DNA from: Litoreibacter meonggei
GTDB lineage: Bacteria; Pseudomonadota; Alphaproteobacteria; Rhodobacterales; Rhodobacteraceae
DNA length: 64,000 nucleotides
Reading direction: 5' to 3'
NCBI RefSeq assembly: GCF_003663885.1
Contig: NZ_RCCE01000004.1
Span: 342,785-406,784 of the forward strand
Both the position numbers and the translations under genes were made by a program. The notes below the pieces were generated by a model, which saw only the letters and a program-made list of their open reading frames with translations, had not been told where the DNA came from and did not search any database. Shown piece by piece: positions 36,633 through 46,506 of this stretch; the first letter of the stretch is position 1, and every line of letters begins with the position of its first letter.

Positions 36633-37142
36633 CTATTGGCAAACATATCCGCAGTAGGACCTAACGGTGACGCGTGCGCGAGGTCGTGGCCCAAACGGCC
36701 AGCAGCTCCCGCTCGTGCTGTTTTCGGTCGCGCCCCGCTGGCGGCTGATTGTACAACGTCCGGTGTTGTCGATCCGTGTAACAACCTCCGCTCCTCTCTC
36801 GGCGCGGTCGATGCCATCCTCGCGCGTAACTTGGACCGAGGGTACGTTGCTCGCAACGAAATCTTTGCCCACATCTGCACAACGACTTGCGGCGTTTGCG
36901 GCATCTAATGATGGGCATTGCTCAGATGCCAACTCATGAGACCGATTTTGCGCTCGATCATAGGCCTGCGACTCCGGCGATCCCCAACAAGTTGAAACCG
37001 TACTTGCAACCGAAATATTTCCTCCGCTGACACCATCTATGCGGCACATACCAATTGTGCTGAGTACACCGTCATCTTGAGCGCTAACGGCCGAAGCGAG
37101 TGAACCAAGGAGAAACAGAAGCGAAAAAGCTCTAAACATCAT
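36633..37142 (-). CDS. Small secreted cysteine-rich protein of unknown function
   Basis: This protein of about 169 aa begins MMFRAFSLLFLLGSLASAVS, followed by AQDD: a clear signal peptide. The mature part has about seven cysteines, including a closing SYCGYVCQ, and a central N/D/R-rich region with no domain I recognise. ATGs at 37142 and 37139 follow a weak GGA; a TTG lies at 37151. Base composition is lower in GC than the neighbours, which could mean recent acquisition. The gene is convergent with the dehydrogenase gene. It could be an envelope protein stabilised by disulfides. Confidence 0.6.
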   Translation of the reverse strand: MMFRAFSLLFLLGSLASAVSAQDDGVLSTIGMCRIDGVSGGNISVASTVSTCWGSPESQAYDRAQNRSHELASEQCPSLDAANAASRCADVGKDFVASNVPSVQVTREDGIDRAERGAEVVTRIDNTGRCTISRQRGATENSTSGSCWPFGPRPRARVTVRSYCGYVCQ

Positions 37143-37265
37143 AACATCCAATCATAAAAAAATATGACAAAGAATATCACGATGAGAACCCCGCGATCAA
37201 GTTTGAGACGCGGAGCACACTAGTCTTAGGGCGATATCCGCGTTTTGCGGGCCCTATTTGACCCC

Positions 37266-37823
37266 TTACGGGATGATACGGTTATACTTGTTGCCCTCAA
37301 CCTGCGCGCCGGCGATCAGGCCGGATTGGCCGAAGACCACGGCAATAACCGGTGTCAGCGCTGTCGTGGTATCCACGCCCAGATTGCCCGCGTCATTGGC
37401 CACCGCGTAGCGGGCGTCTGCGCCAAGGGTCCAGCCGGGGGAACGGCGGAAGTCTGACAGGGCCTGCTCGGTCATGAAGAACAGCGCGTGGGAATATTGC
37501 TGCGCGCCGATCTGGAAACCAAAGCTGGCGGCAGTGGTCGAGTAGTAATCCACCGTCACGTCATTGACCCTGAGCGCGCCGCGCCCGTAGGAGCCGCCGA
37601 TGCCGAAGCCCGCCTCGGAGACCAGCGGCATCATCAAGATGCCCGTTGCTTTGTTCGCAAGGTCGGTCGTGCCACCCACATTGCTATACATAAAGTCAAA
37701 GGCGCTATCCACGCGGGCGTCAATCTTTGACCCGCCTTGAGAGTTTACGCCGTTGCCGCAGGCCGCCAAAACTGTTGCGCTGCCGGAAGTCGCAAGGAAA
37801 TTGCGCCGAGTGAGAATGCTCAT
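37266..37823 (-). CDS. YSC84/DUF500-type lipoprotein
   Basis: This 185-aa protein begins MSILTRRNFLATSGSATVLA, then ACGNG: a twin-arginine signal ending in a lipobox cysteine (LAAC), so it is likely a Tat-exported lipoprotein. The mature part matches the YSC84-related domain: GILMMPLVSEAGFGIGGSYG, RGALRVNDVTVDYYSTTAAS, FGFQIGAQQYSHALFFMTEQ and GWTLGADARYAV. These bacterial proteins are common in Rhodobacterales; their role is unknown, although the eukaryotic relatives bind lipid or actin. It is a single-gene unit. Confidence 0.87.
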   Translation of the reverse strand: MSILTRRNFLATSGSATVLAACGNGVNSQGGSKIDARVDSAFDFMYSNVGGTTDLANKATGILMMPLVSEAGFGIGGSYGRGALRVNDVTVDYYSTTAASFGFQIGAQQYSHALFFMTEQALSDFRRSPGWTLGADARYAVANDAGNLGVDTTTALTPVIAVVFGQSGLIAGAQVEGNKYNRIIP

Positions 37824-37951
37824 GGGATATGCCTATATTTGTTTTACTGCCGTTGACCTCTGAAATTGGGCCTTGTGGATAAAATAAGGCAAGCCGTGCG
37901 CGATGTCACGCAAATTGAGGGGGGTCATGGGCGGGGGATCGCCGATTGTGA

Positions 37952-38338
37952 TCACTTTCTATCCGCATAAATCTGCAAAATCGCGGCATAGGCCTCGGGT
38001 GGGGCGACGGTGAACACCCCAGCATTGCCCGCATCAAACGCGTCGCGCCAAGTCTGGTAACCCTCGGCAAAGCCGTCTGGTGGGGTCACGCCATCCATTA
38101 CCAACTCGCCCGTGCCATCCGCATTGAACGCGGTTTCTGCGATAGGAGTATGGCCAACCTCCGGCCAGTCAAGCTTGCGCGCTTCGTCGTCGGGGGTCAT
38201 GGATACCGACAGAACTGCACTATTGGCAGGTTCCGCACCCAGATCGGCGGCTGTGTCTATCCGTCCGATGGTGACGATTAATTGAGGGTGATCTTCCGTC
38301 TCGGGAAAGGTCCAGACTTGACCGACAGAATAACTCAT
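37952..38338 (-). CDS. Uncharacterised protein co-translated with hemB
   Basis: This 128-aa soluble, acidic protein begins MSYSVGQVWTFPETEDHPQL and contains VTIGRID, VLSVSMTPDDEARKL, IGHTPIAETAF-like text (VGHTPIAETAFNAD) and GYQTWRDAFDAGNAGVFTVA. I do not recognise a named domain. The start overlaps the hemB stop by 4 bp (ATGA), so it is the second gene of a hemB operon. The good codon usage and overlap support a real gene; any link to haem synthesis is positional only. Confidence 0.75.
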   Translation of the reverse strand: MSYSVGQVWTFPETEDHPQLIVTIGRIDTAADLGAEPANSAVLSVSMTPDDEARKLDWPEVGHTPIAETAFNADGTGELVMDGVTPPDGFAEGYQTWRDAFDAGNAGVFTVAPPEAYAAILQIYADRK

Positions 38339-39339
38339 CCGTTCAGCAGCTTTGCGGCGCGGGGGGCGAAATAGGTCAGGATGCCGTCGCAGCCCGCGCG
38401 TTTGAAGGCCATCAGGCTTTCCATCATCACCTTTTCCTCGTCGATCCAGCCTTTGGCACCTGCGCCCGCGATCATCGCGTATTCGCCGCTGACTTGATAG
38501 GCATAGGTCGGTGCCCCGAACTGGTCCTTCACGCGACGGCAGATGTCCAGATAGGGCAAGCCGGGTTTGACCATGACCATATCCGCACCCTCGCTAAGGT
38601 CACGGGCCACCAGACGCAGCGCCTCGTCGGAATTGGCGGGGTTCATCTGGTAGGTCTTCTTGTCGCCGGTCAAAGCTCCCGATGCGCCAACTGCGTCACG
38701 GAACGGACCGTAGAACGCCGAGGCGTACTTGGCGGCATAGCTGAGGATTGCGACGTCCTGACAGCCGTCCGCCTCCAACGCGCGGCGCATCGCGCCGATG
38801 CGGCCATCCATCATGTCGGACGGCCCGAGGATATCCGCGCCCGCCGCCGCCTGAGCCAGCGCCATCTTCACCAAGGCCTCCACGCTTTCGTCGTTGATGA
38901 TCACCCCCTCGCGCACGATGCCGTCATGGCCGGACGCATTGTAAGGGTCGAGCGCCACGTCGGTCATCACCGCGACCTCCGGCACCGCCGATTTGATTGC
39001 CGCCGTGACGCGGTTGGACAGGTTGTCAGGGGACCACGCCAAGGCGCAATCATCGGTTTTCAGCGACGGGTCGATATAGGGAAAGATGCAGATCGCGGGG
39101 ATGCCGAGGTCGCGGGCCTCCTTCGCGGCGTCCACCGCGCGGTCGAGCGTCAAGCGCGACACGCCGGGCATGGAGAGGATCGGGTGCACGTCATTCTCGC
39201 CGTCCATCACGAAGATCGGCCAGATCAGGTCGTCCACCGACAACACGTTCTCGGCAGCCAACCCGCGCAAGGCAGGGGTGCGGCGCAACCGGCGCAGGCG
39301 GGTGGCGGGAAAGGGCGCGTTGATCGGAATGAGGGACAT
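38335..39339 (-). CDS. hemB: Delta-aminolevulinic acid dehydratase (porphobilinogen synthase), Mg-type
   Basis: This enzyme of about 334 aa condenses two 5-aminolevulinate molecules to porphobilinogen in tetrapyrrole synthesis. The two active-site lysines are in SYAAKYASAFYGPFRDA and MVMVKPGLPYLD. The metal site reads DVALDPYNASGHDG: the three zinc-binding cysteines of the E. coli or mammalian enzyme are replaced by Ala and Asp, so it belongs to the zinc-independent, Mg-activated type. The ATG at 39339 gives the family N-terminus (MSLIPINAPFPATRLRRLRR); the frame is open 17 codons further. A co-translated small protein follows. Confidence 0.95.
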   Translation of the reverse strand: MSLIPINAPFPATRLRRLRRTPALRGLAAENVLSVDDLIWPIFVMDGENDVHPILSMPGVSRLTLDRAVDAAKEARDLGIPAICIFPYIDPSLKTDDCALAWSPDNLSNRVTAAIKSAVPEVAVMTDVALDPYNASGHDGIVREGVIINDESVEALVKMALAQAAAGADILGPSDMMDGRIGAMRRALEADGCQDVAILSYAAKYASAFYGPFRDAVGASGALTGDKKTYQMNPANSDEALRLVARDLSEGADMVMVKPGLPYLDICRRVKDQFGAPTYAYQVSGEYAMIAGAGAKGWIDEEKVMMESLMAFKRAGCDGILTYFAPRAAKLLNG

Positions 39340-39498
39340 CGGGCAGGGGCTTTCGTGGTAGGATTTCGTTAGTGGTCGCATGATATTCACACCGCCTCAA
39401 GCCCTTGGCGGGAAAACGCGGGCCCTGGCCTTTCCATCGCCGTAATCCGCGACTAGGGTGCGCTCTGCATAACCAACCGACCAATGAGGCGCCTAAGC

Positions 39499-40020
39499 GT
39501 GGATTTTTACTCAACCGCTTTCGAGCTGATCGACATGCGCTCCTTCTCAAACCTGTGGTTCTGGATCACGCTGGCCTACGCATGGTCGGCAGCTTCACAT
39601 TACGTGATCGGCGTGCCGTATGATGTCGTGGCGCGGGCCGTAAAATATGGCGGGCAAGTGGAACAAGATCTGAAAGATCTGGTCCGCATCAACGCCAACC
39701 GCTTCACCTATATCGCAGATACAGCCGGTAACTGGCTGGTAGGATTTGGTTTTTTCGCGCTGACCGCGCTGGCCTTGCTGGGCTTTTACTACGGGTTGGA
39801 GTTTTCACAGGCGATGTTCCTGATATTCGCGCCCATGTCGCTGGTCTTTGCGCTGTCGGTGCGTTGCGCACGGCGGATCGACCACACATCGCTCGTCGAT
39901 ATCCGGCTGAAACTGCGGCGCCAACGGCTGGCCATTCAGGTGATCGGGATGTTCTCGATCCTTGTTACGTCAATGTGGGGGATGTTCCACAACCTGTCCG
40001 TGGGCGTGCTGGGCGGTTGA
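39499..40020 (+). CDS. Uncharacterised multi-pass inner-membrane protein
   Basis: This protein of about 173 aa begins (GTG start) with DFYSTAFELIDMRSFSNLWF and has four predicted helices: WFWITLAYAWSAASHYVIGV, WLVGFGFFALTALALLGFYY, FSQAMFLIFAPMSLVFALSV and AIQVIGMFSILVTSMWGMFH. The GTG at 39499 has GAGG nine bases upstream; an ATG five codons earlier (39484) is the alternative. Related proteins are widespread in Rhodobacterales upstream of mfd or near hemB, and I recall them being labelled, with little basis, as a component of the SufBCD complex. The function is unknown. Confidence 0.78.
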   Translation: MDFYSTAFELIDMRSFSNLWFWITLAYAWSAASHYVIGVPYDVVARAVKYGGQVEQDLKDLVRINANRFTYIADTAGNWLVGFGFFALTALALLGFYYGLEFSQAMFLIFAPMSLVFALSVRCARRIDHTSLVDIRLKLRRQRLAIQVIGMFSILVTSMWGMFHNLSVGVLGG

Positions 40021-40051
40021 CACCCGCGCCCGATGACGTAGGTCAGCGGCC

Positions 40052-43000
40052 ATGGACATGATCACGATTTCCGGCGCCCCCGAGGGCTTTGACGCGCAAC
40101 TCTTGCTCAAGGAGCTGGAGCGCGGCCCCGTCGTGCATGTGGCCCGCGACGACAAGCGCATGGCCGCGATGCGCACTGCGTTAAGTTTTTTCGCGCCCGA
40201 AGTGCCGGTGCTGGACTTCCCCGCATGGGATTGCCTGCCTTACGACCGCGTGTCCCCCAACGCCGATGTGGCTGCCGCGCGGATGGCGACATTGGCGGGG
40301 CTGGCAGGCGGTGTGCCGGGGCCGTTTATTTTGCTGACGACTTTGGCCGCCGCCACGCAATACGTACCTGCGCGCGAGGTCTTGGCTGGGGCCTCCTTCG
40401 TGGCCGAGGTGGACCGCCAGATCAACGAAACCGCCTTGCGCGACTACCTTGTGCGCATGGGCTTTTCGCAAAGCCCAACGGTGATGGAGCCGGGCGATTA
40501 CGCCATTCGCGGCGGCATCATCGACATCTATCCACCGGGCGAATCCGGCCCCGTGCGGCTGGACCTGTTCGGCGACGTGCTGGACGGCGCGCGGCGGTTT
40601 GATCCGGCGACGCAACGCACGACCGAGAAGTTGACGCGGGTTGAATTAGCCCCCGTCTCCGAAATCATTCTGGACGAGGCGGCGATCACCCGGTTCCGCC
40701 AGAACTACCGCATCGAGTTCGGCGCGGCGGGGACGGATGATCCTTTGTATGAAGCGGTCTCGGCGGGGCGCAAGCATCAAGGTGTCGAGCATTGGTTGCC
40801 GTTCTTTCACGAGAAGCTGGAAACCATCTTCGACTATCTCCCCGACGCCGTGGTGGCGCTGGACGACCAGACCGCGCCCGCACGGTTGGCGCGGTGGGAG
40901 AGCATTGCTGACCAGTACGAGAATCGCACCGAGGCGCTGAAATCCAAGGCGCGGATGGACAGTGTTTACAAACCTGTCCCGCCCCAGCTTTTGTATCTGG
41001 ACGATGCCGCCTTTAAGAAAGCGTTAACTGATACCCGCGTGCTGCAACTGGCCGTGCTGCCACAGGCGACGGGCGCGGGTGTGGTGGATGCCGGCGGGCG
41101 TATTGGGCGCAATTTTGCGCCTGAGCGCCAAGCCGAAGATCGCAACATATTCAGCGCCTTGGCGGACCATATTAATGCGCTCAAGGCCGAGCGCGCGGTG
41201 GTCATCGCCAGCTTCTCGGACGGGGCGCGGGAGCGGCTGCACGGGTTGCTGAGTGACCAAGACATTCACGACGTCAAGCTGGTGTCCTCCTTCAAAGATG
41301 TGCGCGAAAGCGGCGTTCATTTGACCGTTTGGGGACTGGAGCAAGGTTTCACCGGCGCGGGTCTCGCCGTGGTTTCGGAGCAGGACGTACTGGGCGACCG
41401 GCTCATCCGCCGCGCCAAGAAAACCAAGCGGGCGGAGAACTTCCTGACCGAAGCGCAAGGGCTGTCCTTGGGTGAGTTGATCGTCCATGTCGACCACGGC
41501 ATCGGGCGCTATATAGGCTTGGAAACCGTCACCGCCGCCGGTGCGCCGCATGAGTGCATCTTGCTGGAATATGCGGGCGGGGACCGGCTGTATCTACCGG
41601 TCGAGAACGTGGAACTGCTGTCGCGCTACGGCCATGAGGAAGGCTTGCTCGACAAGCTGGGCGGTGGCGCGTGGCAGGCGAAGAAAGCGCGGCTGAAACA
41701 GCGCATCCGCGATATGGCTGACCGTCTGATCCGCATCGCCGCAGAACGCGAATTGCGCCGTGCGCCCATTCTGGAAGCCCCTGCGGATATGTGGGAAGCT
41801 TTCTGCGCGCGCTTTCCATATGAGGAAACCGAGGATCAGTTAACCACCATTGAGGCGGTGATGGACGATCTGGCAAAGGGTCGCCCGATGGACCGCTTGG
41901 TCTGCGGCGACGTGGGGTTCGGCAAAACCGAAGTCGCCATGCGGGCGGCCTTCATCGCGGCGGCATCCGGCTTGCAGGTGGCGGTCGTCGCGCCCACGAC
42001 GCTGCTGTCGCGCCAGCACACGCAAAGCTTCAAGGATCGCTTCCGTGGCTTCCCGATCAACGTGCGGCAGCTGTCGCGGTTTGTCGGCACCAAAGAGGCC
42101 GCCGAGACCCGCAAGGGGCTGGCGGATGGCACGGTGGATATCGTTGTGGGGACCCATGCAGTGCTGTCGAAACAGGTCAATATCAAGAACCTTGGATTGC
42201 TGATTATTGATGAAGAACAACACTTTGGCGTACAACATAAAGAGCGGCTGAAGCAGCTACGCTCCGACATTCACGTGCTGACCCTGTCGGCCACGCCGAT
42301 CCCGCGCACCTTGCAACTCAGCCTGTCCGGCGTTCGGGAGTTGTCGATCATCGGCACGCCGCCCATCGACCGTCTGGCGATCCGCACCTATGTGTCGGAG
42401 TTCGACACCGTCACCATGCGCGAGGCGCTTTTGCGCGAACATTATCGCGGCGGGCAAAGTTTCTACGTGGTGCCGCGCGTCACCGACCTGCCGGATATCG
42501 AGGCGTGGATGAAGGAGCATGTGCCGGAAGTGACCTATCTGGTCGCCCACGGGCAAATGGCGCCGGGCGAGTTGGACAGCCGGATGAACGCGTTTTATGA
42601 CGGCAAGTATGACGTGCTGCTGGCGACCACGATTATCGAATCCGGCATCGACATTCCGACCGCCAACACAATGATCATCCACCGCGCGGATATGTTCGGA
42701 CTGAGTCAGCTCTATCAAATTCGCGGACGGGTGGGCCGCTCGAAGACTCGCGCTTATGCCTACCTGACCACCAAGCCGCGCCAGAAACTGACGCCCACCG
42801 CCGAGAAGCGGTTGCGGGTGCTGGGGTCGATTGACTCACTCGGCGCGGGCTTTAACATCGCCAGCCAAGACCTTGATATCAGGGGCGCAGGTAATGTTTT
42901 GGGCGAGGAACAGTCCGGCAACATGCGCGAGGTCGGCTACGAGTTGTACCAGTCGATGCTGGAGGAGGCGGTCGCCAAAATCCGCTCCGGACAGTTGGAA

Positions 43001-43498
43001 GGCCTGACTGATGGGGATGACCAATGGGCGCCGACGATTAACCTTGGCGTGCCAGTGCTGATCCCGGAAGACTACGTGCCTGATCTTGATGTGCGTCTGG
43101 GGCTCTATCGCCGCCTGTCCGGCCTGACCACCAAGGTGGAGCTGGAAGGCTTTGCTGCCGAGTTGATCGACCGTTTCGGCAAGCTGCCGCGCGAGGTCAA
43201 CACGCTGATGCTCGTGGTGCGGATCAAGGCGATGTGCAAACGCGCCGGTATCGCCAAGCTGAACGCGGGCGAACGCGGGGCGACCATCGAGTTCCACAAC
43301 AACAAGTTCGCCAAGCCGGAAGGGTTGGTCGAGTATCTTCAGGACGAACGGAACATGGCCAAGCTGCGTGACAACAAGGTTGTCGTGCGGCGCGATTGGA
43401 AAAAAGAGGCGGACAAGATCAAGGGTGCCTTCGCCATTGCCCGCGACCTAGCGGAACATGCGGGCACGTTCAAACCGGCGAAGAAGGCGAAGGCCTGA
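40052..43498 (+). CDS. mfd: Transcription-repair coupling factor Mfd
   Basis: This 1148-aa DNA translocase removes stalled RNA polymerase from lesions and recruits UvrAB. Domain order is complete: the UvrB-homology region ([40 protein letters not shown]), the RNA-polymerase-interaction domain ([20 protein letters not shown]), the RecG-like helicase motor (Walker [12 protein letters not shown] near residue 619, DEEQ near 718, [52 protein letters not shown]) and the C-terminal TRCF domain ([20 protein letters not shown]). The length is normal. Confidence 0.97.
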   Translation: MDMITISGAPEGFDAQLLLKELERGPVVHVARDDKRMAAMRTALSFFAPEVPVLDFPAWDCLPYDRVSPNADVAAARMATLAGLAGGVPGPFILLTTLAAATQYVPAREVLAGASFVAEVDRQINETALRDYLVRMGFSQSPTVMEPGDYAIRGGIIDIYPPGESGPVRLDLFGDVLDGARRFDPATQRTTEKLTRVELAPVSEIILDEAAITRFRQNYRIEFGAAGTDDPLYEAVSAGRKHQGVEHWLPFFHEKLETIFDYLPDAVVALDDQTAPARLARWESIADQYENRTEALKSKARMDSVYKPVPPQLLYLDDAAFKKALTDTRVLQLAVLPQATGAGVVDAGGRIGRNFAPERQAEDRNIFSALADHINALKAERAVVIASFSDGARERLHGLLSDQDIHDVKLVSSFKDVRESGVHLTVWGLEQGFTGAGLAVVSEQDVLGDRLIRRAKKTKRAENFLTEAQGLSLGELIVHVDHGIGRYIGLETVTAAGAPHECILLEYAGGDRLYLPVENVELLSRYGHEEGLLDKLGGGAWQAKKARLKQRIRDMADRLIRIAAERELRRAPILEAPADMWEAFCARFPYEETEDQLTTIEAVMDDLAKGRPMDRLVCGDVGFGKTEVAMRAAFIAAASGLQVAVVAPTTLLSRQHTQSFKDRFRGFPINVRQLSRFVGTKEAAETRKGLADGTVDIVVGTHAVLSKQVNIKNLGLLIIDEEQHFGVQHKERLKQLRSDIHVLTLSATPIPRTLQLSLSGVRELSIIGTPPIDRLAIRTYVSEFDTVTMREALLREHYRGGQSFYVVPRVTDLPDIEAWMKEHVPEVTYLVAHGQMAPGELDSRMNAFYDGKYDVLLATTIIESGIDIPTANTMIIHRADMFGLSQLYQIRGRVGRSKTRAYAYLTTKPRQKLTPTAEKRLRVLGSIDSLGAGFNIASQDLDIRGAGNVLGEEQSGNMREVGYELYQSMLEEAVAKIRSGQLEGLTDGDDQWAPTINLGVPVLIPEDYVPDLDVRLGLYRRLSGLTTKVELEGFAAELIDRFGKLPREVNTLMLVVRIKAMCKRAGIAKLNAGERGATIEFHNNKFAKPEGLVEYLQDERNMAKLRDNKVVVRRDWKKEADKIKGAFAIARDLAEHAGTFKPAKKAKA

Positions 43499-43735
43499 TC
43501 TGCGCGGGGTTTTGCGTCTCGGTAATGTGGTGACCTGAAAGAGAAGTCGGCGGCCGCCGGTTTGAGGCGGATCATATACCGTCTTGCGCAAAACGGATCG
43601 GCCCTTGTCCCCTGCACCCTGTCTCGGGGTGATCTTCGGAAATTCGGAAGATCCTGGTCTTCTGTCGTCGTTGGATATCCGAGCGGAGGCTTAAGCCACC
43701 AAGGCTTTCAACTGCGTTAACCTTGCGTGCGCTGC
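43499..43735. other. Spacer between mfd and a convergent small membrane-protein gene
   Basis: This 237-bp region between two converging genes has two stems: CACCC-tgtctc-GGGGTG (43614-43630) and GATCTTC (43631-43637) with GAAGATC (43647-43653). Neither is followed by a T-run on either strand, so they are not convincing intrinsic terminators. No gene was seen. Confidence 0.4.
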
Positions 43736-44161
43736 TCAGTCGATGGCGTAGTCGTCATAGGCTGAAATCCACGCCTCGTTGCAGCCCTCGGGCAGGCCGG
43801 GGCGACCGGTGGACATGTGCAAGGACACCTCGTCAAAGCCACTCAGTTGTGCGCGCAGGGCGTCGAGATCGTAAGTGTTTTGCAAGGTTTGGAGCGAGGC
43901 GGTGGTCCCAAACCACACCCGCTGCTGCTCGCCGCAGATGCCCGCGCATTCCTGAAAATAACGCTGGTAAACCAAGGGACTGCACTGCTCGATCGGGGTG
44001 ATTGAGCGCAAAGCTGGGGCCATGACGAGGAAGGATACCGGCGTATAAGGCTTGATTGCATAGTTTTCGTAGAAGGCGACGACAAACAGGCCGAACAACG
44101 TGATCAACGGCGTCAGGACTATCGCGGCCAGTATCCCCAGCTTTTTGAGAGGGCGTTTCAA
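43736..44161 (-). CDS. Small single-helix membrane protein, function unknown
   Basis: This protein of about 141 aa begins (TTG start at 44161, AGGTG four bases upstream) LKRPLKKLGILAAIVLTPLI: basic residues then one membrane helix (to about residue 30), followed by a soluble domain with four cysteines (IEQCSPLVYQRYFQECAGIC, LPEGCNEAWIS). A GTG at 44218, inside the end of the MFS gene, is the alternative start. I do not recognise a family. It is the last gene of the five-gene minus-strand operon. Confidence 0.6.
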   Translation of the reverse strand: MKRPLKKLGILAAIVLTPLITLFGLFVVAFYENYAIKPYTPVSFLVMAPALRSITPIEQCSPLVYQRYFQECAGICGEQQRVWFGTTASLQTLQNTYDLDALRAQLSGFDEVSLHMSTGRPGLPEGCNEAWISAYDDYAID

Positions 44162-44204
44162 GCCGCACCTGTGAGAGAGCCATGGCCAGCAAAGCGTGGC
44201 ATAG

Positions 44205-45392
44205 CTAGCGAAGTCCACCTTTCACGATGGCATACCCGATGACGGATAGGATAGAGGTGCCAACTGCCAGCGGTAGGGGAGTGCCATCGAACGCAAGGCC
44301 GATGGGCGCTGCAATTGCTGCACCTAGCACTGTTGCAACGGCCCCCAACACCGACGCGGCGAGACCTGCAATATGGCCGACCGGCTCCATCGCCAAGGCG
44401 TTCAGGTTGCCGATCACCAGCCCCGCCATGAAAAACAGAGAGATGGTCCAGACGATGTAGAGCGGGAAAGGAACCACCGCAAAAAGACCCGCCAGCAGGA
44501 CCGCCACCGAGAAGAATATCTGCATCCCGAAGCCAACAGAGATCATCCGTTGCATCCCCAAACGCACCACCAGCCGTGCGTTCAGGATTGACGCGGTGCC
44601 TGCAACGAGGGCGATCAACGCAAACCAACGCGGGAAGGTGTCAGCGCGTCCAAAACTGGTCTCGAAGATTTGCTGAGTGGAACTGAGACACCCGAACAGC
44701 ATCCCGAGGGATAGAACCTGAAGCAAGGTCGAGAGGGTGAACACTTTGTGCGAAAAGCATTCCTTGGTTGCCGCCACAAGTGACGCCAACCGGAATGGTC
44801 TGCGGGCCTCCAACGGCAAGGTTTCCGGTTGGCGGATCATCAGCCAGCCAATCACCAGAACGGCAAAGAGCACGAAACTGTAAAACACCGCGCGCCACCC
44901 GAATCCTGCGATAATGTAGCTTCCCACAAGGGGGGCGACCGCAGGCACGAGGGTGAAGATCATCATCGCATAGGACATGATCGCGGCCATGGACCGGCCT
45001 TCATACTGGTCGCGCACGATCGCAATGGCCACGACCCTTGGACCCGCCACGCCTAAGCCTTGCACGATACGGCTGGCAAGCATGGTTTCGAGTGACTCGG
45101 CTTGCCCTGCCATGGCCGCGCCGATGATATACAGCAACGCACCGCCAAAGATCACCGGCTTGCGGCCAAAGCTGTCGGAGAGCGGCCCCGTGACGATGGT
45201 GCCGATCCCCATGCCCAGCACAAAGCTGGTCAGCACCAGTTGCGCACGGTTCGGCGCGTCAGGGCTGAGTGCGTGGGCAATATCTGGCAGCGCTGGCAGC
45301 ATGGAGTCGATGCTGAAGGCGGTTAAGGCCATGGTTGCGGCGATCAGCGCGATAAACTCGGGCTGCGACAGACGCCGTGTGGGGCGGTTCAT
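44205..45392 (-). CDS. Bcr/CflA-type multidrug efflux MFS transporter
   Basis: This protein of about 395 aa has twelve predicted helices. The Bcr/CflA features are IDSMLPALPDIAHALSPDAP, LTSFVLGMGIGTIVTGPLSD and SFGRKPVIFGGALLYIIGAA (motif A), RIVQGLGVAGPRVVAIAIVR (motif C-like region) and a GSYIIAGFGWRAVFYSFVLF segment. The ATG at 45392 overlaps the stop of the preceding gene (ATGA); the open frame continues 51 codons upstream within that gene. It probably exports drugs or endogenous metabolites by proton antiport. Confidence 0.92.
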   Translation of the reverse strand: MNRPTRRLSQPEFIALIAATMALTAFSIDSMLPALPDIAHALSPDAPNRAQLVLTSFVLGMGIGTIVTGPLSDSFGRKPVIFGGALLYIIGAAMAGQAESLETMLASRIVQGLGVAGPRVVAIAIVRDQYEGRSMAAIMSYAMMIFTLVPAVAPLVGSYIIAGFGWRAVFYSFVLFAVLVIGWLMIRQPETLPLEARRPFRLASLVAATKECFSHKVFTLSTLLQVLSLGMLFGCLSSTQQIFETSFGRADTFPRWFALIALVAGTASILNARLVVRLGMQRMISVGFGMQIFFSVAVLLAGLFAVVPFPLYIVWTISLFFMAGLVIGNLNALAMEPVGHIAGLAASVLGAVATVLGAAIAAPIGLAFDGTPLPLAVGTSILSVIGYAIVKGGLR

Positions 45393-45865
45393 AGCTTGGC
45401 CTTTGCGTAAAGGTAGATTGCCAATGCCCAGACCAAGAGCTCGAACGAGAAGGTCCAATGCAGGATATACGATAAGACGAAGTGGCTTTGAGTGGCAGGC
45501 ACAGTGAACAGGTGGAACAGCTGATCGGTGAAGGGCAAGCCCCACGCAATATCGCCCGCAACTGTGTCGAGCAGCAGGTGCAGGAGAATGCCCGCAAAAA
45601 AGGCGCGGGCAGGCGGCAGCCAGCGCGGCTTCCAGCGGCGCAGAGCCAGCATTGTGGGCAGCCAGACGACAAACCAGAAAAAGGGAATATGGACCCAGTA
45701 GTGGTGATGATGAATGGCGCGGTTGTCGACGAGGTAGAACCAGATCAGGTCGAAATCAGGTAAGATCGCCCCGATGATCGCGGCAGGCATCAACCAAGGA
45801 TGAACCCCGTAGCGTTGCGCCGTTCGGCCAAGGATGTATCCGGACGGCAAATGCGCGGTAATCAT
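45389..45865 (-). CDS. YdjM/DUF457-like membrane-bound metal-dependent hydrolase family protein
   Basis: This 158-aa integral membrane protein begins MITAHLPSGYILGRTAQRYG. The potential metal ligands are in AAIIGAILPDFDLIWFYLVD, the cluster HHHHYWVHIPFFWF and LLHLLLDTVAGDIAWGLPFT, the pattern of LexA-regulated YdjM and DUF457 proteins. The activity is unproven for the family. It overlaps its neighbours by 4 bp at both ends, so it is firmly part of the operon. Confidence 0.82.
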   Translation of the reverse strand: MITAHLPSGYILGRTAQRYGVHPWLMPAAIIGAILPDFDLIWFYLVDNRAIHHHHYWVHIPFFWFVVWLPTMLALRRWKPRWLPPARAFFAGILLHLLLDTVAGDIAWGLPFTDQLFHLFTVPATQSHFVLSYILHWTFSFELLVWALAIYLYAKAKL

Positions 45866-46506
45866 GTCTGGTCTGCGAGTTGCTCGTTGAGTTCCTCGAT
45901 CACATTGGCCCAGAGTTGGGGCTGTTGCGCACCGGACAACACATGCTGGTTGGCCACAATAAAAGTCGGCACGCCTGATACACCGCGCTCGCGGGCATTG
46001 GCGTCACGGGCGCGGATGCCGTCAACGTCCTGATCGGTTGCCAACAGACGCGCAACCATTTCGCGGTCCGTCTCGGCGGCCTCGGCAATGTCGAGCAGCA
46101 CCTCCGTGTCGCCGATATCAAGGCCTTCCTTGAAATAGGCCTTGAACAGCTTGGAGACGATTGCAGTCTGCCTCCCCTCCAGCCCCGCCCAATGGATCAA
46201 GCGGTGGGCGTTGATCGTGTTGGGCGTGCGCTGGATGGCCCCGAAATCTATGTCGAGCCCCGCGGCCTCTGCGGCTTCTGCGATCTGGCCGTAGACGCGC
46301 ACGGCGCCTTCCTTGCCGCCGAACTTGTGCTCAAGATATTCGCGGCGGTCCATGCCGCCTGCGGGCATTGTCGGGTTCAACTGGAAAGGGTGCCATTCGA
46401 TGGTGAACGGGTGATCCGGAGCGGCCTCCAACGCGCGGTCCAGATGAGCCTTGCCGATATAGCACCACGGGCAGATGACGTCGGAAATTATGTCGAGTTT
46501 AATCAT
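45862..46506 (-). CDS. DsbA-family FrnE-like thioredoxin-fold oxidoreductase
   Basis: This protein of about 214 aa begins MIKLDIISDVICPWCYIGKA with an active-site CPWC motif, followed by the DsbA-type helical insert and ends with the cis-Pro loop RGVSGVPTFIVANQHVLSGA. It has no signal peptide, so it acts in the cytoplasm like FrnE-type disulfide isomerases. Its ATG overlaps the end of the acyl-CoA synthetase gene (8 bp) and its stop overlaps the next start. An ATG or alternative start 12 bases earlier is possible. Confidence 0.9.
   Translation of the reverse strand: MIKLDIISDVICPWCYIGKAHLDRALEAAPDHPFTIEWHPFQLNPTMPAGGMDRREYLEHKFGGKEGAVRVYGQIAEAAEAAGLDIDFGAIQRTPNTINAHRLIHWAGLEGRQTAIVSKLFKAYFKEGLDIGDTEVLLDIAEAAETDREMVARLLATDQDVDGIRARDANARERGVSGVPTFIVANQHVLSGAQQPQLWANVIEELNEQLADQT

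Noticed and set aside
43631..43653. Terminator between mfd and the convergent membrane-protein gene
   Set aside because: The GATCTTC/GAAGATC stem lacks a T-run on both strands.
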